Shown piece after piece: positions 9,230 to 18,406 of a stretch of 64,000 nucleotides of DNA. The stretch is taken from contig NZ_BAFX01000083.1 of assembly GCF_000308815.1 (NCBI RefSeq), forward strand, positions 1 through 64,000. Reading direction: 5' to 3'. A program made the position numbers and the translations under genes. Each line of letters opens with the position of its first letter. Position 1 is the stretch's first letter. Below the pieces are notes generated by a model, which was not told the origin of the DNA, made no database searches, and saw only the letters and a list, made by a program, of their open reading frames with translations. Source of the DNA: Nocardia concava NBRC 100430 (GTDB lineage Bacteria; Actinomycetota; Actinomycetes; Mycobacteriales; Mycobacteriaceae).

Positions 9230-10393
9230 GTGGCATTCGGTGATTTTCAGAACGAGATCTACTTCAACGGGTTGCGCGGGGTGGTGCCGGCCCTGCCGGT
9301 GAGCTTCGCGGAGTTGGCCGAGCGGGCGCGGGCCGCGATGCCGCCGTCGGTGTACTCGTATGTGGCCGGGGGTGCGGGTGATGAGCGCACGCAGAACGCG
9401 AATGTCGCGGCGTTCGACCGGTGGGGTGTGGTGCCGCGCATGTTCGTGGGGGCCAAGCAGCGGGATCTGTCGGTGGATCTGTTCGGAATGACCTTGCCCG
9501 CACCGGTTTTCATGGCTCCGGTCGGGGTGATCGGGCTGTGTGCGCAGGATGGGCACGGTGATCTGGCCACCGCCAAGGCCGCCGCCCGGACCGGGGTGCC
9601 GATGGTGGCGTCGACGCTCACGGTGGATCCGATGGAGGAGGTGGCGGCCGAATTCGGTGATACGCCAGGCTTTTTCCAGCTCTATACCCCTACCGATCGC
9701 GAGCTGGCCGCGAGCCTGGTACAGCGGGCGGAGAAGGCCGGGTTCAAGGGCATCGTGGTCACTCTCGACACTTGGGTGACCGGGTGGCGTCCGCGCGATC
9801 TGTCCACCGGCAACTTCCCGCAGCTGCGCGGGCACTGCCTGGCCAACTACTTCACCGATCCGGTGTTCCGGGCCGGGCTCGCCCAGTCGCCCGAGCAGGA
9901 TCCACAGTCGGCGATCCTGCGCTGGATCCAGCTCTTCGGCAACCCGCTGACCTGGGACGACCTGCCGTGGCTGCGGTCGCTGACCACGCTGCCGCTGATC
10001 GTGAAGGGCATCTGCCATCCCGAGGACGCGCGCCGGGCCAAGGATCTGGGCGTGGACGGCATCTACTGCTCCAATCACGGTGGCCGCCAAGCCAATGGCG
10101 GACTGCCCGCGCTGGACATGCTGCCCGAGGTGGTGGCCGCCGCCGACGGGTTGCCGGTGCTGTTCGACTCCGGGATCCGTTCCGGCGCCGACATCATCAA
10201 GGCCCTCGCGCTGGGCGCGACCGCGGTCGGCATCGGCCGCCCCTACGCCTACGGCCTGGCATTGGGCGGGGCGGACGGCATCGTGCACGTGCTGCGCACC
10301 CTACTCGCCGAGGCGGACCTGATCATGGCCGTCGACGGCTATCCGACACTGAAGGACCTGACGGCCGAAGCACTGCGCCCGGTATCGGTCTAG
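9230..10393 (+). CDS. lactate 2-monooxygenase (FMN alpha-hydroxyacid oxidase family)
   Basis: FMN enzyme that oxidises L-lactate (or a related 2-hydroxy acid), probably to acetate, CO2 and water. The 387-residue sequence is close throughout to M. smegmatis lactate monooxygenase. It shares SYVAGG, GVIGLCAQDGHGD, TLDTW, the catalytic SNHGGRQANGG segment and the FMN-phosphate segment FDSGIRSGAD. GTG at 9230 is chosen because it restores the family N-terminus and follows GGGAGAG; the frame is open upstream but unlike the family. Divergent from the Lrp-type regulator. Confidence 0.9.
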   Translation: MAFGDFQNEIYFNGLRGVVPALPVSFAELAERARAAMPPSVYSYVAGGAGDERTQNANVAAFDRWGVVPRMFVGAKQRDLSVDLFGMTLPAPVFMAPVGVIGLCAQDGHGDLATAKAAARTGVPMVASTLTVDPMEEVAAEFGDTPGFFQLYTPTDRELAASLVQRAEKAGFKGIVVTLDTWVTGWRPRDLSTGNFPQLRGHCLANYFTDPVFRAGLAQSPEQDPQSAILRWIQLFGNPLTWDDLPWLRSLTTLPLIVKGICHPEDARRAKDLGVDGIYCSNHGGRQANGGLPALDMLPEVVAAADGLPVLFDSGIRSGADIIKALALGATAVGIGRPYAYGLALGGADGIVHVLRTLLAEADLIMAVDGYPTLKDLTAEALRPVSV

Positions 10394-10547
10394 GGCCCGA
10401 GGGCGGACCGACACTGTGCACTAGCCCGATAAGCGAGTTTCTGGCAATCGGCCGAATTGCGTTGAACGCCGGTATTTCCTGTTACACGGTGTCCTAGAGT
10501 CCGTGGCCACCACCGTTCGGTGGTGCCACCCCGACTCAGGAATACCT

Positions 10548-11693
10548 ATGCACATACGTGTTTTCCGCAGCCTGTTCGTCTCCGCCGCCGTCGCCTCCGC
10601 CGCCGTGCTCACGCTGCCTTGCGCCGCGTGGGCGGCGGGGGCCATCGCTTTCGCACCGGCGGTGAATTCGCCCTCCGGTGGCTCGTTCCCGTCGTGGGGT
10701 CCCGGGCCTGCCCCCATCGGCACGGTCGCGGCCGACTTCGACGGCGACGGCAATCCCGATATCGTGGCCGCCGATTTCCAGGGCGACGGCCCGATTCTCA
10801 TGAAGGGCAAGGGCGATGGCACCTTCGCGCCCGGCACCCGGGTCGGGTCGGTCGGCAACGGGTACGGGGCGATCGCGGCCGGTGATCTCAACGGTGACGG
10901 CAAGCCCGACGTCATCGCGCAGGCGTGGACGCAGGTCGTGGTGTTCCTCAACAACGGCAACGGCACCTTCAAGGTGGGCCAGAAGTCCACGACCGTCGAG
11001 GGCGCGCAGCAGGAGGTGCTGGTCGCGGATGTGAACGGCGACGGGAAAGCCGATGTGCTGAGCCTGCTTCCGATCGGGGTGCAAACCTGGCTGGGCAATG
11101 GCGACGGCACCTTGAAGGCGGGTGCGGTGACCACTTTCGGCGGCACACCCGGCACCTTCACCCTCGGCAAGTTCCATGCCGGCGCCAAGGTCGACATGGC
11201 CATCAACAACGATGTGACCCAGCAGGTCGAGGTGTTCTTCGGCAACGGCGACGGCAGCTTCACCCGCAAGGGGTCGAGCACCAGCGGCCTGATCACCGAG
11301 GACATCCGGGCCGCTGACTTCGACGGCGACGGCATCGACGATATCGTCACCGCGGACTCGTTCTCCTTCTCCACCACCGTGCTGGTCTCCGACGGCCAGG
11401 GCGGGTTCAAGAAGACCAACCGCGTCAACCTCTCGGGCCTGGGCCCGACCAGCATCGCGGTCGGCGACTTCGATCACGACGGCAAGGCCGATGCCGCGAT
11501 GTCGGCGGTGCTGAACTCGAAGATGGTCATCTTCACCGGCAATGGCGACGGAACCCTCACCAAGACAGGCGAAGTCGCGGTGACCACCCAGCCGCAGACG
11601 CCCGTGGTGGCCGACTACAACAAGGACAGCAAGCCCGATATCGCCGTCGCGGGTGACGCCAACGAGGTGTCGTTCCTGAAGAACGTTTCCTGA
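10548..11693 (+). CDS. secreted FG-GAP/VCBS-repeat beta-propeller protein
   Basis: The 381-residue protein starts with a signal peptide (hydrophobic core about residues 8-25, ending AWAAG). It then carries about seven FG-GAP-type repeats with calcium-binding loops such as DFDGDGNPD, DLNGDGKPD and DVNGDGKAD, predicting a beta-propeller outside the cell. There is no transmembrane or sorting sequence at the C-terminus. Role unknown; such proteins bind glycans or proteins. ATG 10548 is chosen because it starts the signal peptide. Its stop is 4 bp from that of the convergent amidase gene. Confidence 0.8.
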   Translation: MHIRVFRSLFVSAAVASAAVLTLPCAAWAAGAIAFAPAVNSPSGGSFPSWGPGPAPIGTVAADFDGDGNPDIVAADFQGDGPILMKGKGDGTFAPGTRVGSVGNGYGAIAAGDLNGDGKPDVIAQAWTQVVVFLNNGNGTFKVGQKSTTVEGAQQEVLVADVNGDGKADVLSLLPIGVQTWLGNGDGTLKAGAVTTFGGTPGTFTLGKFHAGAKVDMAINNDVTQQVEVFFGNGDGSFTRKGSSTSGLITEDIRAADFDGDGIDDIVTADSFSFSTTVLVSDGQGGFKKTNRVNLSGLGPTSIAVGDFDHDGKADAAMSAVLNSKMVIFTGNGDGTLTKTGEVAVTTQPQTPVVADYNKDSKPDIAVAGDANEVSFLKNVS

Positions 11694-11697
11694 TCGG

Positions 11698-13095
11698 CTA
11701 GTCCTGGATGCGCCGGAACGGGCGCGCCGATTCCAGGGCGTAGGCCATTTCCAGCAGGGTGCGTTCGTCGCCGTGGGCCGCGGAGAACATGATTCCGATC
11801 GGCAGCCCGGCGGCGGACGCGCCCAGCGGCAGCGAAAGGGCTGGGGCGCCGGTCACATTCGCCAGGGGCGTGTAGGTGACGTAGGCGAGCAGGCGGTCGA
11901 AGACCTCGTCGAAGGGCTGGTCGGGGGCCAGGTAGCCGAGCTTGGGGGTCAGCGAGGCCAGCACCGGGGACACCACCAGTTCGATGTCGCGGAAGGATTC
12001 GGCGTAGGCGCGGCGCAGGCGCGAAAGCCGGTACAGGACAGCGGGGGAACGCAGGACCGAACCGCGGAAACGGGCGGCCAGACCCTGGGTGAAGGGATCG
12101 AGTTTCGCAGCGTCGAAGCCGCGGTCGAGGGTCAGTTTGCCGGTGAGGCCCAGCAGGGCAGCCAGCATTTCCCAGTAGGTGGCGAAGTCGTCGGCGAAAC
12201 CGGGATCGACCGGGTAGGCGATGGGGCGGACCTCGTGGCCGAGGCTCTCGAGGAGTTTGACGGTGTCGTCGAGGACGGTGCGGATCTGCGGATCCAGAGG
12301 CGCGCCGGTGATGGGTTCGGACAGGATGCCGATGCGTAGTCGGCGCTCGGCGGGGCCCTCGACCAGACCGACCGGGGGTAGGGCCGGGTTGCGCCAGAAG
12401 CGTTCGGCGGCAGCGAAATAGGTGGCGGTGTCGCGAACGGTGCGGGTGAGCACACCCTCGGAGACGAGATTGATCGGCATCGAGCGGGCCTGCGGGCCGT
12501 CGATATGGCGACCACGGGTGGGTTTCAAGCCGACCAGTCCGCAGCAGGCGGCGGGAATGCGGATCGAGCCGCCGCCGTCATTGCCGTGCGCGATCGGGAC
12601 CACGCCCGCCGCCACCAGCGCGGCCGAGCCACCCGAGGACGCGCCGGAGGAGAATCCGGTATCCCACGGATTGCGGGTCGGGTCGGCCCCGGCGAATTCG
12701 GTGGTCGCGTTCAACCCGAATTCGGGCAAGGTGGTCTTGCCGAGCACGGTCATACCGCTGCCGAGGAACTGTTTCGCGTACGGCCCATCGGATTTGGCCG
12801 CTCGCGCGCGCCAGGCCACACTGCCGTGCTGGGTGGGCAGCCCGGCCAGATCGGTGTTGTCCTTGACGTAGGTCGGCACGCCGTACAGCAGCGCGTCGCG
12901 GTCGGTGGCCAGGCGGGGTGTATCCGGTTGCACCACAATCGCATTGAGCGCCGGATCGACGCGGGCGGCGCGTTCGCGGGCCGCCTTGGCGACCTCGGCG
13001 GCGCTGAGCTCGCCGCGCCGGATGAGCGCGGCCAAGGCCACGCCGTCGTGGTCACCGAGGGCGTCATCGCCGAAGGCGTGAACTCGTGCGGTCAT
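11698..13095 (-). CDS. amidase-signature family hydrolase
   Basis: Amidase-signature serine hydrolase (465 residues) that cleaves an unidentified amide. The Ser-cisSer-Lys machinery is visible: YVKDN (general-base Lys), the SGASSGGSAALVAAG signature with both serines, and GNDGGGSIRIPAACCGLVGLKPT. No GatB/GatC neighbours are present, so a stand-alone amidase rather than tRNA amidotransferase GatA. The ATG at 13095 is chosen because AGGAGG lies about 10 nt upstream; an in-frame ATG six codons earlier lies on that ribosome binding site. Confidence 0.88.
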   Translation of the reverse strand: MTARVHAFGDDALGDHDGVALAALIRRGELSAAEVAKAARERAARVDPALNAIVVQPDTPRLATDRDALLYGVPTYVKDNTDLAGLPTQHGSVAWRARAAKSDGPYAKQFLGSGMTVLGKTTLPEFGLNATTEFAGADPTRNPWDTGFSSGASSGGSAALVAAGVVPIAHGNDGGGSIRIPAACCGLVGLKPTRGRHIDGPQARSMPINLVSEGVLTRTVRDTATYFAAAERFWRNPALPPVGLVEGPAERRLRIGILSEPITGAPLDPQIRTVLDDTVKLLESLGHEVRPIAYPVDPGFADDFATYWEMLAALLGLTGKLTLDRGFDAAKLDPFTQGLAARFRGSVLRSPAVLYRLSRLRRAYAESFRDIELVVSPVLASLTPKLGYLAPDQPFDEVFDRLLAYVTYTPLANVTGAPALSLPLGASAAGLPIGIMFSAAHGDERTLLEMAYALESARPFRRIQD

Positions 13096-13202
13096 GACAC
13101 CGGGCCTCCTCATCGAACTCGTGCACCCGACTTCTGCCCGACCCTACACAAACTGGACGAACGAACAGCAGGATTCGCGGTTCAGACCCGGCCGACTACC
13201 TC

Positions 13203-13667
13203 TCAGCGATTGGTGATTTCGATGCGGCGCGGTTTGGTCTGCTCACTCTTGGGTGCGCGCACGGTCAGCACGCCGTCGGCGAGCCGCGCCGAGATATTGT
13301 CGGCATCGATGTCCTGCGGCAGGGTGACCCGATAGTCGAATTCACCGGTGCGCCGCGTCCGATGCCGGAAGATCCCCTCCTTCTCCACCTGCTTCACCTC
13401 ACCACGGACGCGCAATTCCGCACCGAACAACTCGATGTCGATGTCGTCCTGGCGAACTCCGGGCACGTCGACCTGCACCAGGTAGGCGTCGTCGGTCTCG
13501 GTCAGATCCGCCGGCGGCAACCAACGGCCCCGCTGATCGTCGCGCGGACCGAAGGTCTCGTCCATGAACTTGCTCATCTGCCCGAACAGATTGTCGAAGT
13601 CCCGGAACGGATCCCAGCGCGCGGGGGTCGCCGGGCTGTACTGCGAGCGGGGAACGGGTAATGACAT
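13203..13667 (-). CDS. Hsp20/alpha-crystallin small heat shock protein
   Basis: ATP-independent chaperone that holds unfolded proteins. The 154-residue protein has an N-terminal arm (WDPFRDFDNLFGQ) and an alpha-crystallin domain from about residue 50 (ADLTETDDAYLV, DIELFGAELRVRGE) to the end (ADGVLTVRAPK). ATG 13667 follows an AAGGAA ribosome binding site; the frame runs on upstream without coding character. It is divergent from the Ser/Thr kinase gene across 202 bp. Confidence 0.92.
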   Translation of the reverse strand: MSLPVPRSQYSPATPARWDPFRDFDNLFGQMSKFMDETFGPRDDQRGRWLPPADLTETDDAYLVQVDVPGVRQDDIDIELFGAELRVRGEVKQVEKEGIFRHRTRRTGEFDYRVTLPQDIDADNISARLADGVLTVRAPKSEQTKPRRIEITNR

Positions 13668-13869
13668 CTCGATTCCTTTCCTTCCGATCTCCTGACTTCT
13701 CTTGCCAGCCGCACGTCCATCGGGCGGCCACCCGAAGCGGTTCCCGGCAGCACCCCACCCAAACCGGACAATTGACCCGATTCCGAACTCAATGCGACGG
13801 AAAGCGTTTCGGGCGTACCGGCCCTCGGGAAACCCTGCGCCGATGCCCGGCGAGGGCGAAACTGTGCGC

Positions 13870-15234
13870 ATGGTGCTGGTGCCGGGGACGGTCTTCGCCG
13901 GATTCACGATCGAGGCGCTGCTCGGGCGCGGCGGCATGGGCGAGGTATATCGGGCGCGACATCCCCGGCTGCCCCGGCAGGTCGCGGTGAAGGTGCTGTC
14001 CGATGCCGCCACACGCGACGACTATTTTCGGCGCTGCTTCGACCGCGAGGCCGATCTCGCCGCGCGCACCAACCACCGCAATATCGTCACCATCTTCGAT
14101 CGCGGGGTGGAGCAGGGCCGGCCGTGGATCTGCATGGAATTCGTGGACGGCACCGACGTGGCCGCGCTGTTGCGCCGCCACCGATCCGGGCTGCCGGTCC
14201 CGCAGGCCGTGCACATCGTGACCCAGGCCGCGGCGGGAATCGATCACGCCCACCGCAACGGGCTGCTGCACCGCGACATCAAACCCGCCAATATCCTGCT
14301 CGCGCCGGGCGATCCCGGCGAGGGTGAGCGAGTCGTGGTGTCGGACTTCGGGATTGCCCGCAGCCTCGACGAATCCAGCAGGCTGACCAGCGCCGGCGCG
14401 TTCGTGGCGACCATCGCCTACGCCCCACCCGAGACCTTCACCGACGCACCCGTCGGCCCGCGCGGGGACCTGTACGCACTGGGCGCGACGCTGTTCGAAA
14501 TGCTCACCGGGTCGGTGCCGTTCCCGCGCGCGAATCCGGCGGCGGTCATGCACGCGCACCTCTACGAGCCGCCGCCCGAACCCACCTCCCTGCGCGCGGG
14601 CCTGCCCGACGCCTTCGACGCGGTCCTCGCCCGCGCACTGGCCAAGGACCCGGACCACCGCTTCGCCACCGCCCGCGAACTGGCGGCGGCCGCGAGCGCC
14701 GCACTGCAACAAACGCGCTCGGCACCCGGTCCGGCGTCTGCCGCGCCGCGAGCGAACCCGCCGCGTCGGCCGAATGGTTCCACACCGCGATCATCCGGGG
14801 CGACACCGCGATCCGATACCCGGCCACCGCGATCAACCGGGGCGACCCAGCGGTCGAGGACTGCGCCGAGGGCGGATCCCGGACCGCCCCGGGCCGATAC
14901 ACCGCCGCCATCCAGTGCCGGATTCCGCGGCGCGTCGCCGCCGTCCCGGGGCCCGTCCGGGGCCGCCGCTGCCGCGCGACCCGCCTCCGTGCCGCCGGAT
15001 CCGACTCGCCGTCGGCGACTGGTCGGGTGGGCCGTGGCGATTACCGCGACGGCGGCAATCGTGGTCGGCTACAACGCTCTTCGCGCACACCACGACGAGC
15101 TGCCGCTATGTCCCACCACTGCAGCGCAGTCCACGCCTACCGGTTATCCGGGGCAGCCGACGGCACCACCGCTGGGTGTGGCCGCGGTGACGACGGCACC
15201 GGTACCCGGCGTGAACTGCCGCGTCGGCAACTGA
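13870..15234 (+). CDS. PknF-like transmembrane Ser/Thr protein kinase
   Basis: Eukaryote-type kinase of about 454 residues. Kinase domain: glycine loop GRGGMGEV (19-26), Lys41 in VAVKVL, HRDIKPAN with Asp at about 136, and DFG. A Pro/Ser/Thr/Arg-rich juxtamembrane linker of about 120 residues follows, then one transmembrane helix (GWAVAITATAAIVVGY) and a short outer tail with two cysteines. The start MVLVPGTVFAGF aligns with mycobacterial PknF-type kinases; an ATG nine codons earlier (13843) is possible. The small outer part makes a classical sensor domain unlikely. The stop is 14 bp from that of the convergent hydrolase gene. Confidence 0.88.
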   Translation: MVLVPGTVFAGFTIEALLGRGGMGEVYRARHPRLPRQVAVKVLSDAATRDDYFRRCFDREADLAARTNHRNIVTIFDRGVEQGRPWICMEFVDGTDVAALLRRHRSGLPVPQAVHIVTQAAAGIDHAHRNGLLHRDIKPANILLAPGDPGEGERVVVSDFGIARSLDESSRLTSAGAFVATIAYAPPETFTDAPVGPRGDLYALGATLFEMLTGSVPFPRANPAAVMHAHLYEPPPEPTSLRAGLPDAFDAVLARALAKDPDHRFATARELAAAASAALQQTRSAPGPASAAPRANPPRRPNGSTPRSSGATPRSDTRPPRSTGATQRSRTAPRADPGPPRADTPPPSSAGFRGASPPSRGPSGAAAAARPASVPPDPTRRRRLVGWAVAITATAAIVVGYNALRAHHDELPLCPTTAAQSTPTGYPGQPTAPPLGVAAVTTAPVPGVNCRVGN

Positions 15235-15248
15235 ATTCGGCTACTCGG

Positions 15249-16214
15249 TCACAGCTCCAGGCTCTTGAGGCTGGAGAGCAGGAAGGCGTTGACCGCGTCG
15301 GTCTGCTCGAGCTGGACGAGGTGGCCCGCGTTGGGGATTTCCACCACCTCACGCAGGTCGGTGACATTGGCGCGCAGCGTGGCCAGGGGGTCGCGGCCGC
15401 TGAAACCTTCCATGTCCGGATCGTTTTCGCCGTAGAGGAAGAAGGTGGGGACCTCGATCTTGGCGTCGGCGTAGGCGGCGGTGAGTTCCCAGTTGCGGTC
15501 GAGGTTGCGGTACCAGTTGAGGCCGCCGGTGAAGCCGGTGCGTTCGAAATCGGCTACCAGGGTGTCGAATTCGGGCTGGGAGAGCCACGGCCAGGGTAGG
15601 GCGGGGGCTTGCGGGAGGGCGTCGAGGTAGCCGATGCCGGGTGGGTTCTTCCAGGTGTCGAGGTAGTGGTAGTCGCCGGAGAGGGAGTAGTAGACCCGTT
15701 CCAGGAAGCCGCGGGGGTCGGCGGCGAGTTCGGCGTCGGCGACGCCGGGTTCCTGGAAGTAGGACAGGTGCAGGAAGTGGCGTTCGGCCGCACGGGTCCA
15801 GAACGCCGAGGGCGCTTTGGGCGGGCGGGGGGCGAACGGGTTGTTCAGGACCATGGCGGCGGCGACCTTCTCAGGGTGGCGCAGGCTCAGCTCCCACACC
15901 AGTTGCGCGCCGAAATCCAGGCCGACGAAGGCTGCCTTCTCGGCGTCGACGTCGTCGAGCAGCGCCAGCAGGTCGCCGATGACGGCCTCGTTGGTGTAGG
16001 CGGCGGGGTCCTCGGGCGCGTCGGTGCGGCCGTATCCGCGCAGGTCAGGTGCGATGGCGCGGTAGCCTGCGGCGGCGAGGGCGTCGAGCTGGCGGTGCCA
16101 CATGAACCAGGTGTGCGGGAAGCCGTGACAGAAGATCACGGGGAAGCCTTCGCCCGTATCCGCGACGTGCATGCGGACCTCCCCGGTGTCGATCGTCCGA
16201 TGCGTCAGTTCCAC
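15249..16214 (-). CDS. EphA-like epoxide hydrolase (alpha/beta hydrolase)
   Basis: Alpha/beta hydrolase of 321 residues of the soluble epoxide hydrolase type. Features: oxyanion motif HGFP (30-33), RGYGRTDAP, nucleophile Asp100 in GLDFGAQ (usual form GHDWGA), acid loop YGENDPDMEG and C-terminal GHLVQLEQ with the catalytic His. It probably opens lipid or steroid epoxides. The GTG start follows GGAGG. It is divergent from the SDR/thiolase/FadD operon, with a KstR-like box in the shared 53-bp promoter region, which suggests sterol-linked control. Confidence 0.82.
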   Translation of the reverse strand: MELTHRTIDTGEVRMHVADTGEGFPVIFCHGFPHTWFMWHRQLDALAAAGYRAIAPDLRGYGRTDAPEDPAAYTNEAVIGDLLALLDDVDAEKAAFVGLDFGAQLVWELSLRHPEKVAAAMVLNNPFAPRPPKAPSAFWTRAAERHFLHLSYFQEPGVADAELAADPRGFLERVYYSLSGDYHYLDTWKNPPGIGYLDALPQAPALPWPWLSQPEFDTLVADFERTGFTGGLNWYRNLDRNWELTAAYADAKIEVPTFFLYGENDPDMEGFSGRDPLATLRANVTDLREVVEIPNAGHLVQLEQTDAVNAFLLSSLKSLEL

Positions 16215-16228
16215 TCCGCCTCCAATTT

Positions 16229-16244
16229 CTAGAACACGTTCCTA
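16229..16244. promoter_or_regulatory. KstR-like operator
   Basis: CTAGAACACGTTCCTA matches the mycobacterial KstR pattern TnnAACnnGTTnnA at every fixed position except the last. It lies in the short divergent promoter between the epoxide hydrolase and the SDR operon. KstR is the TetR-family repressor of cholesterol catabolism in Mycobacterium and Rhodococcus. Confidence 0.6.
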
Positions 16245-16267
16245 TTTCAAGGTAATGTCCAGAGGTC

Positions 16268-17116
16268 GTGAGCGAAATACCCAAGATTCTCGCCGGAAAG
16301 GTCGCGGTGGTGACCGGGGCCAGCCGCGGCATCGGCAAGGGCATCGCCCTGGAGCTGGGCGCGGCCGGGGCGACCGTGTATGTCACCGGGCGCACCGTCA
16401 CGGCCGGGCACCTGCCGGGCACGGTGTCGGCCACCGCCGCCGAGATCGACGAGCTCGGCGGGACCGGCATCGCGGTGGTGTGCGATCACCGCGACGACGC
16501 CGCGGTGGAGAAGCTGTTCGCGCAGATCCGCGACGAGCAGGGCCGCCTGGATGTGCTGGTCAACAACGTCTACGACGCGCCGGGTTCGGCGCGGTGGATC
16601 GGGCGCAAGTTCTGGGAGGTGCCGCCCAAGGCGTGGGACGCGGGCTTCGATATCGGGGTGCGATCACATTATGTGGCAAGTGTTTTCGCCGCGCCGTTGA
16701 TCATCGAATCGCAGGGTCTGATCGTGTCCGTCTCCTCCCCTGGTGCGGTCCGCCAGATGCACAACGCCGTCTACGGGGTCGGCAAGGCCGCGGTGGATCG
16801 GCTCACCGCCGACATGGCCCACGACCTCGAGGGCACCGGCGCGACGGCGGTGTCGATCTGGCCGGGCATCGTCAATACCGAACTGCTGCAAATGGTTCCG
16901 CCCGATAAGGACGGCCGGCGTCTGGTCACCCTGCCCGGTGAGGGCACCTTCGACCTGGACGCGGCCGAGACCCCGCGCTTCCCGGGCCGCGCCGTGGTCG
17001 CCCTGGCCGCGGACCCGGATCGGCTGGCGCGCACCGGAAAAGCCTGGAAGGTCGCCGACCTGGCCGAGGCCTACGGCTTCACCGACCTCGACGGCCGCGT
17101 TCCGCGCGCCGACTAG
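16268..17116 (+). CDS. short-chain dehydrogenase/reductase (DHRS1-like)
   Basis: NAD(P)-dependent oxidoreductase of 282 residues. Nucleotide motif TGASRGIG at about 17-24, NNVYD in place of the usual NNAG, catalytic Ser in VSVSSPGA and YGVGK with the Tyr and Lys. The C-terminal extension resembles DHRS1-type reductases. GTG 16268 is preceded by AGAGG and by a TAATGT -10 at 16253. First gene of an SDR/SCP2-thiolase/FadD operon; 41 bp to the next start. Substrate is inferred to be a sterol or long-chain acyl intermediate from context only. Confidence 0.85.
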   Translation: MSEIPKILAGKVAVVTGASRGIGKGIALELGAAGATVYVTGRTVTAGHLPGTVSATAAEIDELGGTGIAVVCDHRDDAAVEKLFAQIRDEQGRLDVLVNNVYDAPGSARWIGRKFWEVPPKAWDAGFDIGVRSHYVASVFAAPLIIESQGLIVSVSSPGAVRQMHNAVYGVGKAAVDRLTADMAHDLEGTGATAVSIWPGIVNTELLQMVPPDKDGRRLVTLPGEGTFDLDAAETPRFPGRAVVALAADPDRLARTGKAWKVADLAEAYGFTDLDGRVPRAD

Positions 17117-17157
17117 ACATCGAATTACGTTCCCGAAGAACAGGAGTGGACAACCCT

Positions 17158-18351
17158 ATGCGACGCGTTTTCGTCGTCGGCGTGAACATGACGCCGTTCG
17201 TCAAGATCGGTTCCCGCGAGTGGACCTACCCGCAGATGGTGGCCGAGGCCGTCAACGGCGCTTTGAAGGACGCGGGCGTCACCTATGACCAGGTGCAGCG
17301 GGCCGCGGTCGGTTACGTCTTCCAGCCCTCGGCGGCGGGCCAGCGCGCACTGTATGACATCGGCCTGACCGGTATTCCGATCGTGAACGTGAACAACAAC
17401 TGCGCCACCGGTTCCACCGCGCTGATGTTCGCGCGCGAATGGGTGGCCGCCGGGATCACCGATGTGGCCCTCGCCGTCGGGTTCGAGCAGATGACCAAGG
17501 AGGCGATGGCCGGTCCGGCCACCAAACCGAAGGTCACCACCGTCGACGCGCATCTGAAGGTCAACCGTGAGCTGTTCGAGTTCTCGGCGGCGCCGATCAC
17601 CACCCAGTTCTTCGGCAACGCCGCCATCGAGCACATGAAGCGCTACGGCACCACGCCCGAGCAGCTGGCGGCGGTCGCGGTCAAGAACCACGAGCACTCC
17701 ACGCGGAACCCGTTGGCGCAGTTCCAGGATGCCTACACCCTCGAGCAGGTGCTCGCCGACAAGCCGGTGCACGGGCCGCTGACGCGCTCGCAGTGCTCGC
17801 CCATGTCGGATGGCGCGGCGGCGGCGGTCGTGGTGAGCGAGGAATTCGTCAAGGCCAACGGCCTGGAAGGCCAGGCCATCGAGATCCTGGCCCAGGAGCT
17901 GGCCACCGACGACGCCACCTCCTTCTCCACCGGATCGATGATCGACGTGGTGGGTGCGCCCATGACCCGGGCGGCGTCGTCGAAGGTGTTCTCGCGCGCC
18001 GGGATCGGGGTCGCCGATGTCGATGTGATCGAGTTGCACGACTGCTTCTCCATCAACGAGCTCATCACCTACGAGGCGCTGGGGCTGTGCGGTGAGGGCG
18101 AATCGGGTGCGCTGGTGGAGTCGGGTGCGACCACCTACGGCGGCACCTGGGTGGTCAACCCGTCCGGTGGCCTCATCTCCAAGGGTCACCCGCTGGGCGC
18201 GACCGGGCTGGCGCAGTGCACCGAATTGAGCTGGCAGCTGCGCGGTCTGGCGGGCGAACGCCAGGTCGCCGGCGCGCGCACCGCGCTCGCGCACAACCTC
18301 GGCCTGGGTGGCGCGGTCGTCGTCACCCTCTACGGCGCCAACACCCTGTGA
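17158..18351 (+). CDS. SCP2-type thiolase / lipid-transfer protein
   Basis: Thiolase-superfamily protein of about 397 residues of the SCP2-thiolase class, like mycobacterial Ltp proteins acting in sterol side-chain cleavage. NNNCATGSTAL carries the nucleophilic Cys, followed by ELHDCFSINE, NPSGGLISKGHPLGATG and HNLGLGG. There is no SCP2 sterol-carrier domain. ATG 17158 lies 11 nt after AGGAG; GTG 17146 touches that AGGAG and is less likely. Middle gene of the operon; 55 bp to fadD. Whether it is a true thiolase or a retro-aldolase-like enzyme cannot be decided from the sequence. Confidence 0.85.
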   Translation: MRRVFVVGVNMTPFVKIGSREWTYPQMVAEAVNGALKDAGVTYDQVQRAAVGYVFQPSAAGQRALYDIGLTGIPIVNVNNNCATGSTALMFAREWVAAGITDVALAVGFEQMTKEAMAGPATKPKVTTVDAHLKVNRELFEFSAAPITTQFFGNAAIEHMKRYGTTPEQLAAVAVKNHEHSTRNPLAQFQDAYTLEQVLADKPVHGPLTRSQCSPMSDGAAAAVVVSEEFVKANGLEGQAIEILAQELATDDATSFSTGSMIDVVGAPMTRAASSKVFSRAGIGVADVDVIELHDCFSINELITYEALGLCGEGESGALVESGATTYGGTWVVNPSGGLISKGHPLGATGLAQCTELSWQLRGLAGERQVAGARTALAHNLGLGGAVVVTLYGANTL

Positions 18352-18406
18352 CACAAGGGGGTTCGGGGCTTGCCTCCGAACCCCTCTCCGGATGGAGGAG
18401 GAAATC

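Noticed and set aside
13754..13800. HspR/HAIR operator between hsp20 and the kinase gene
   Set aside because: ATTGA...TCAAT is present, but the spacing is 13 nt between TTGA and TCAA instead of 11, and the inner bases do not match the HAIR consensus.
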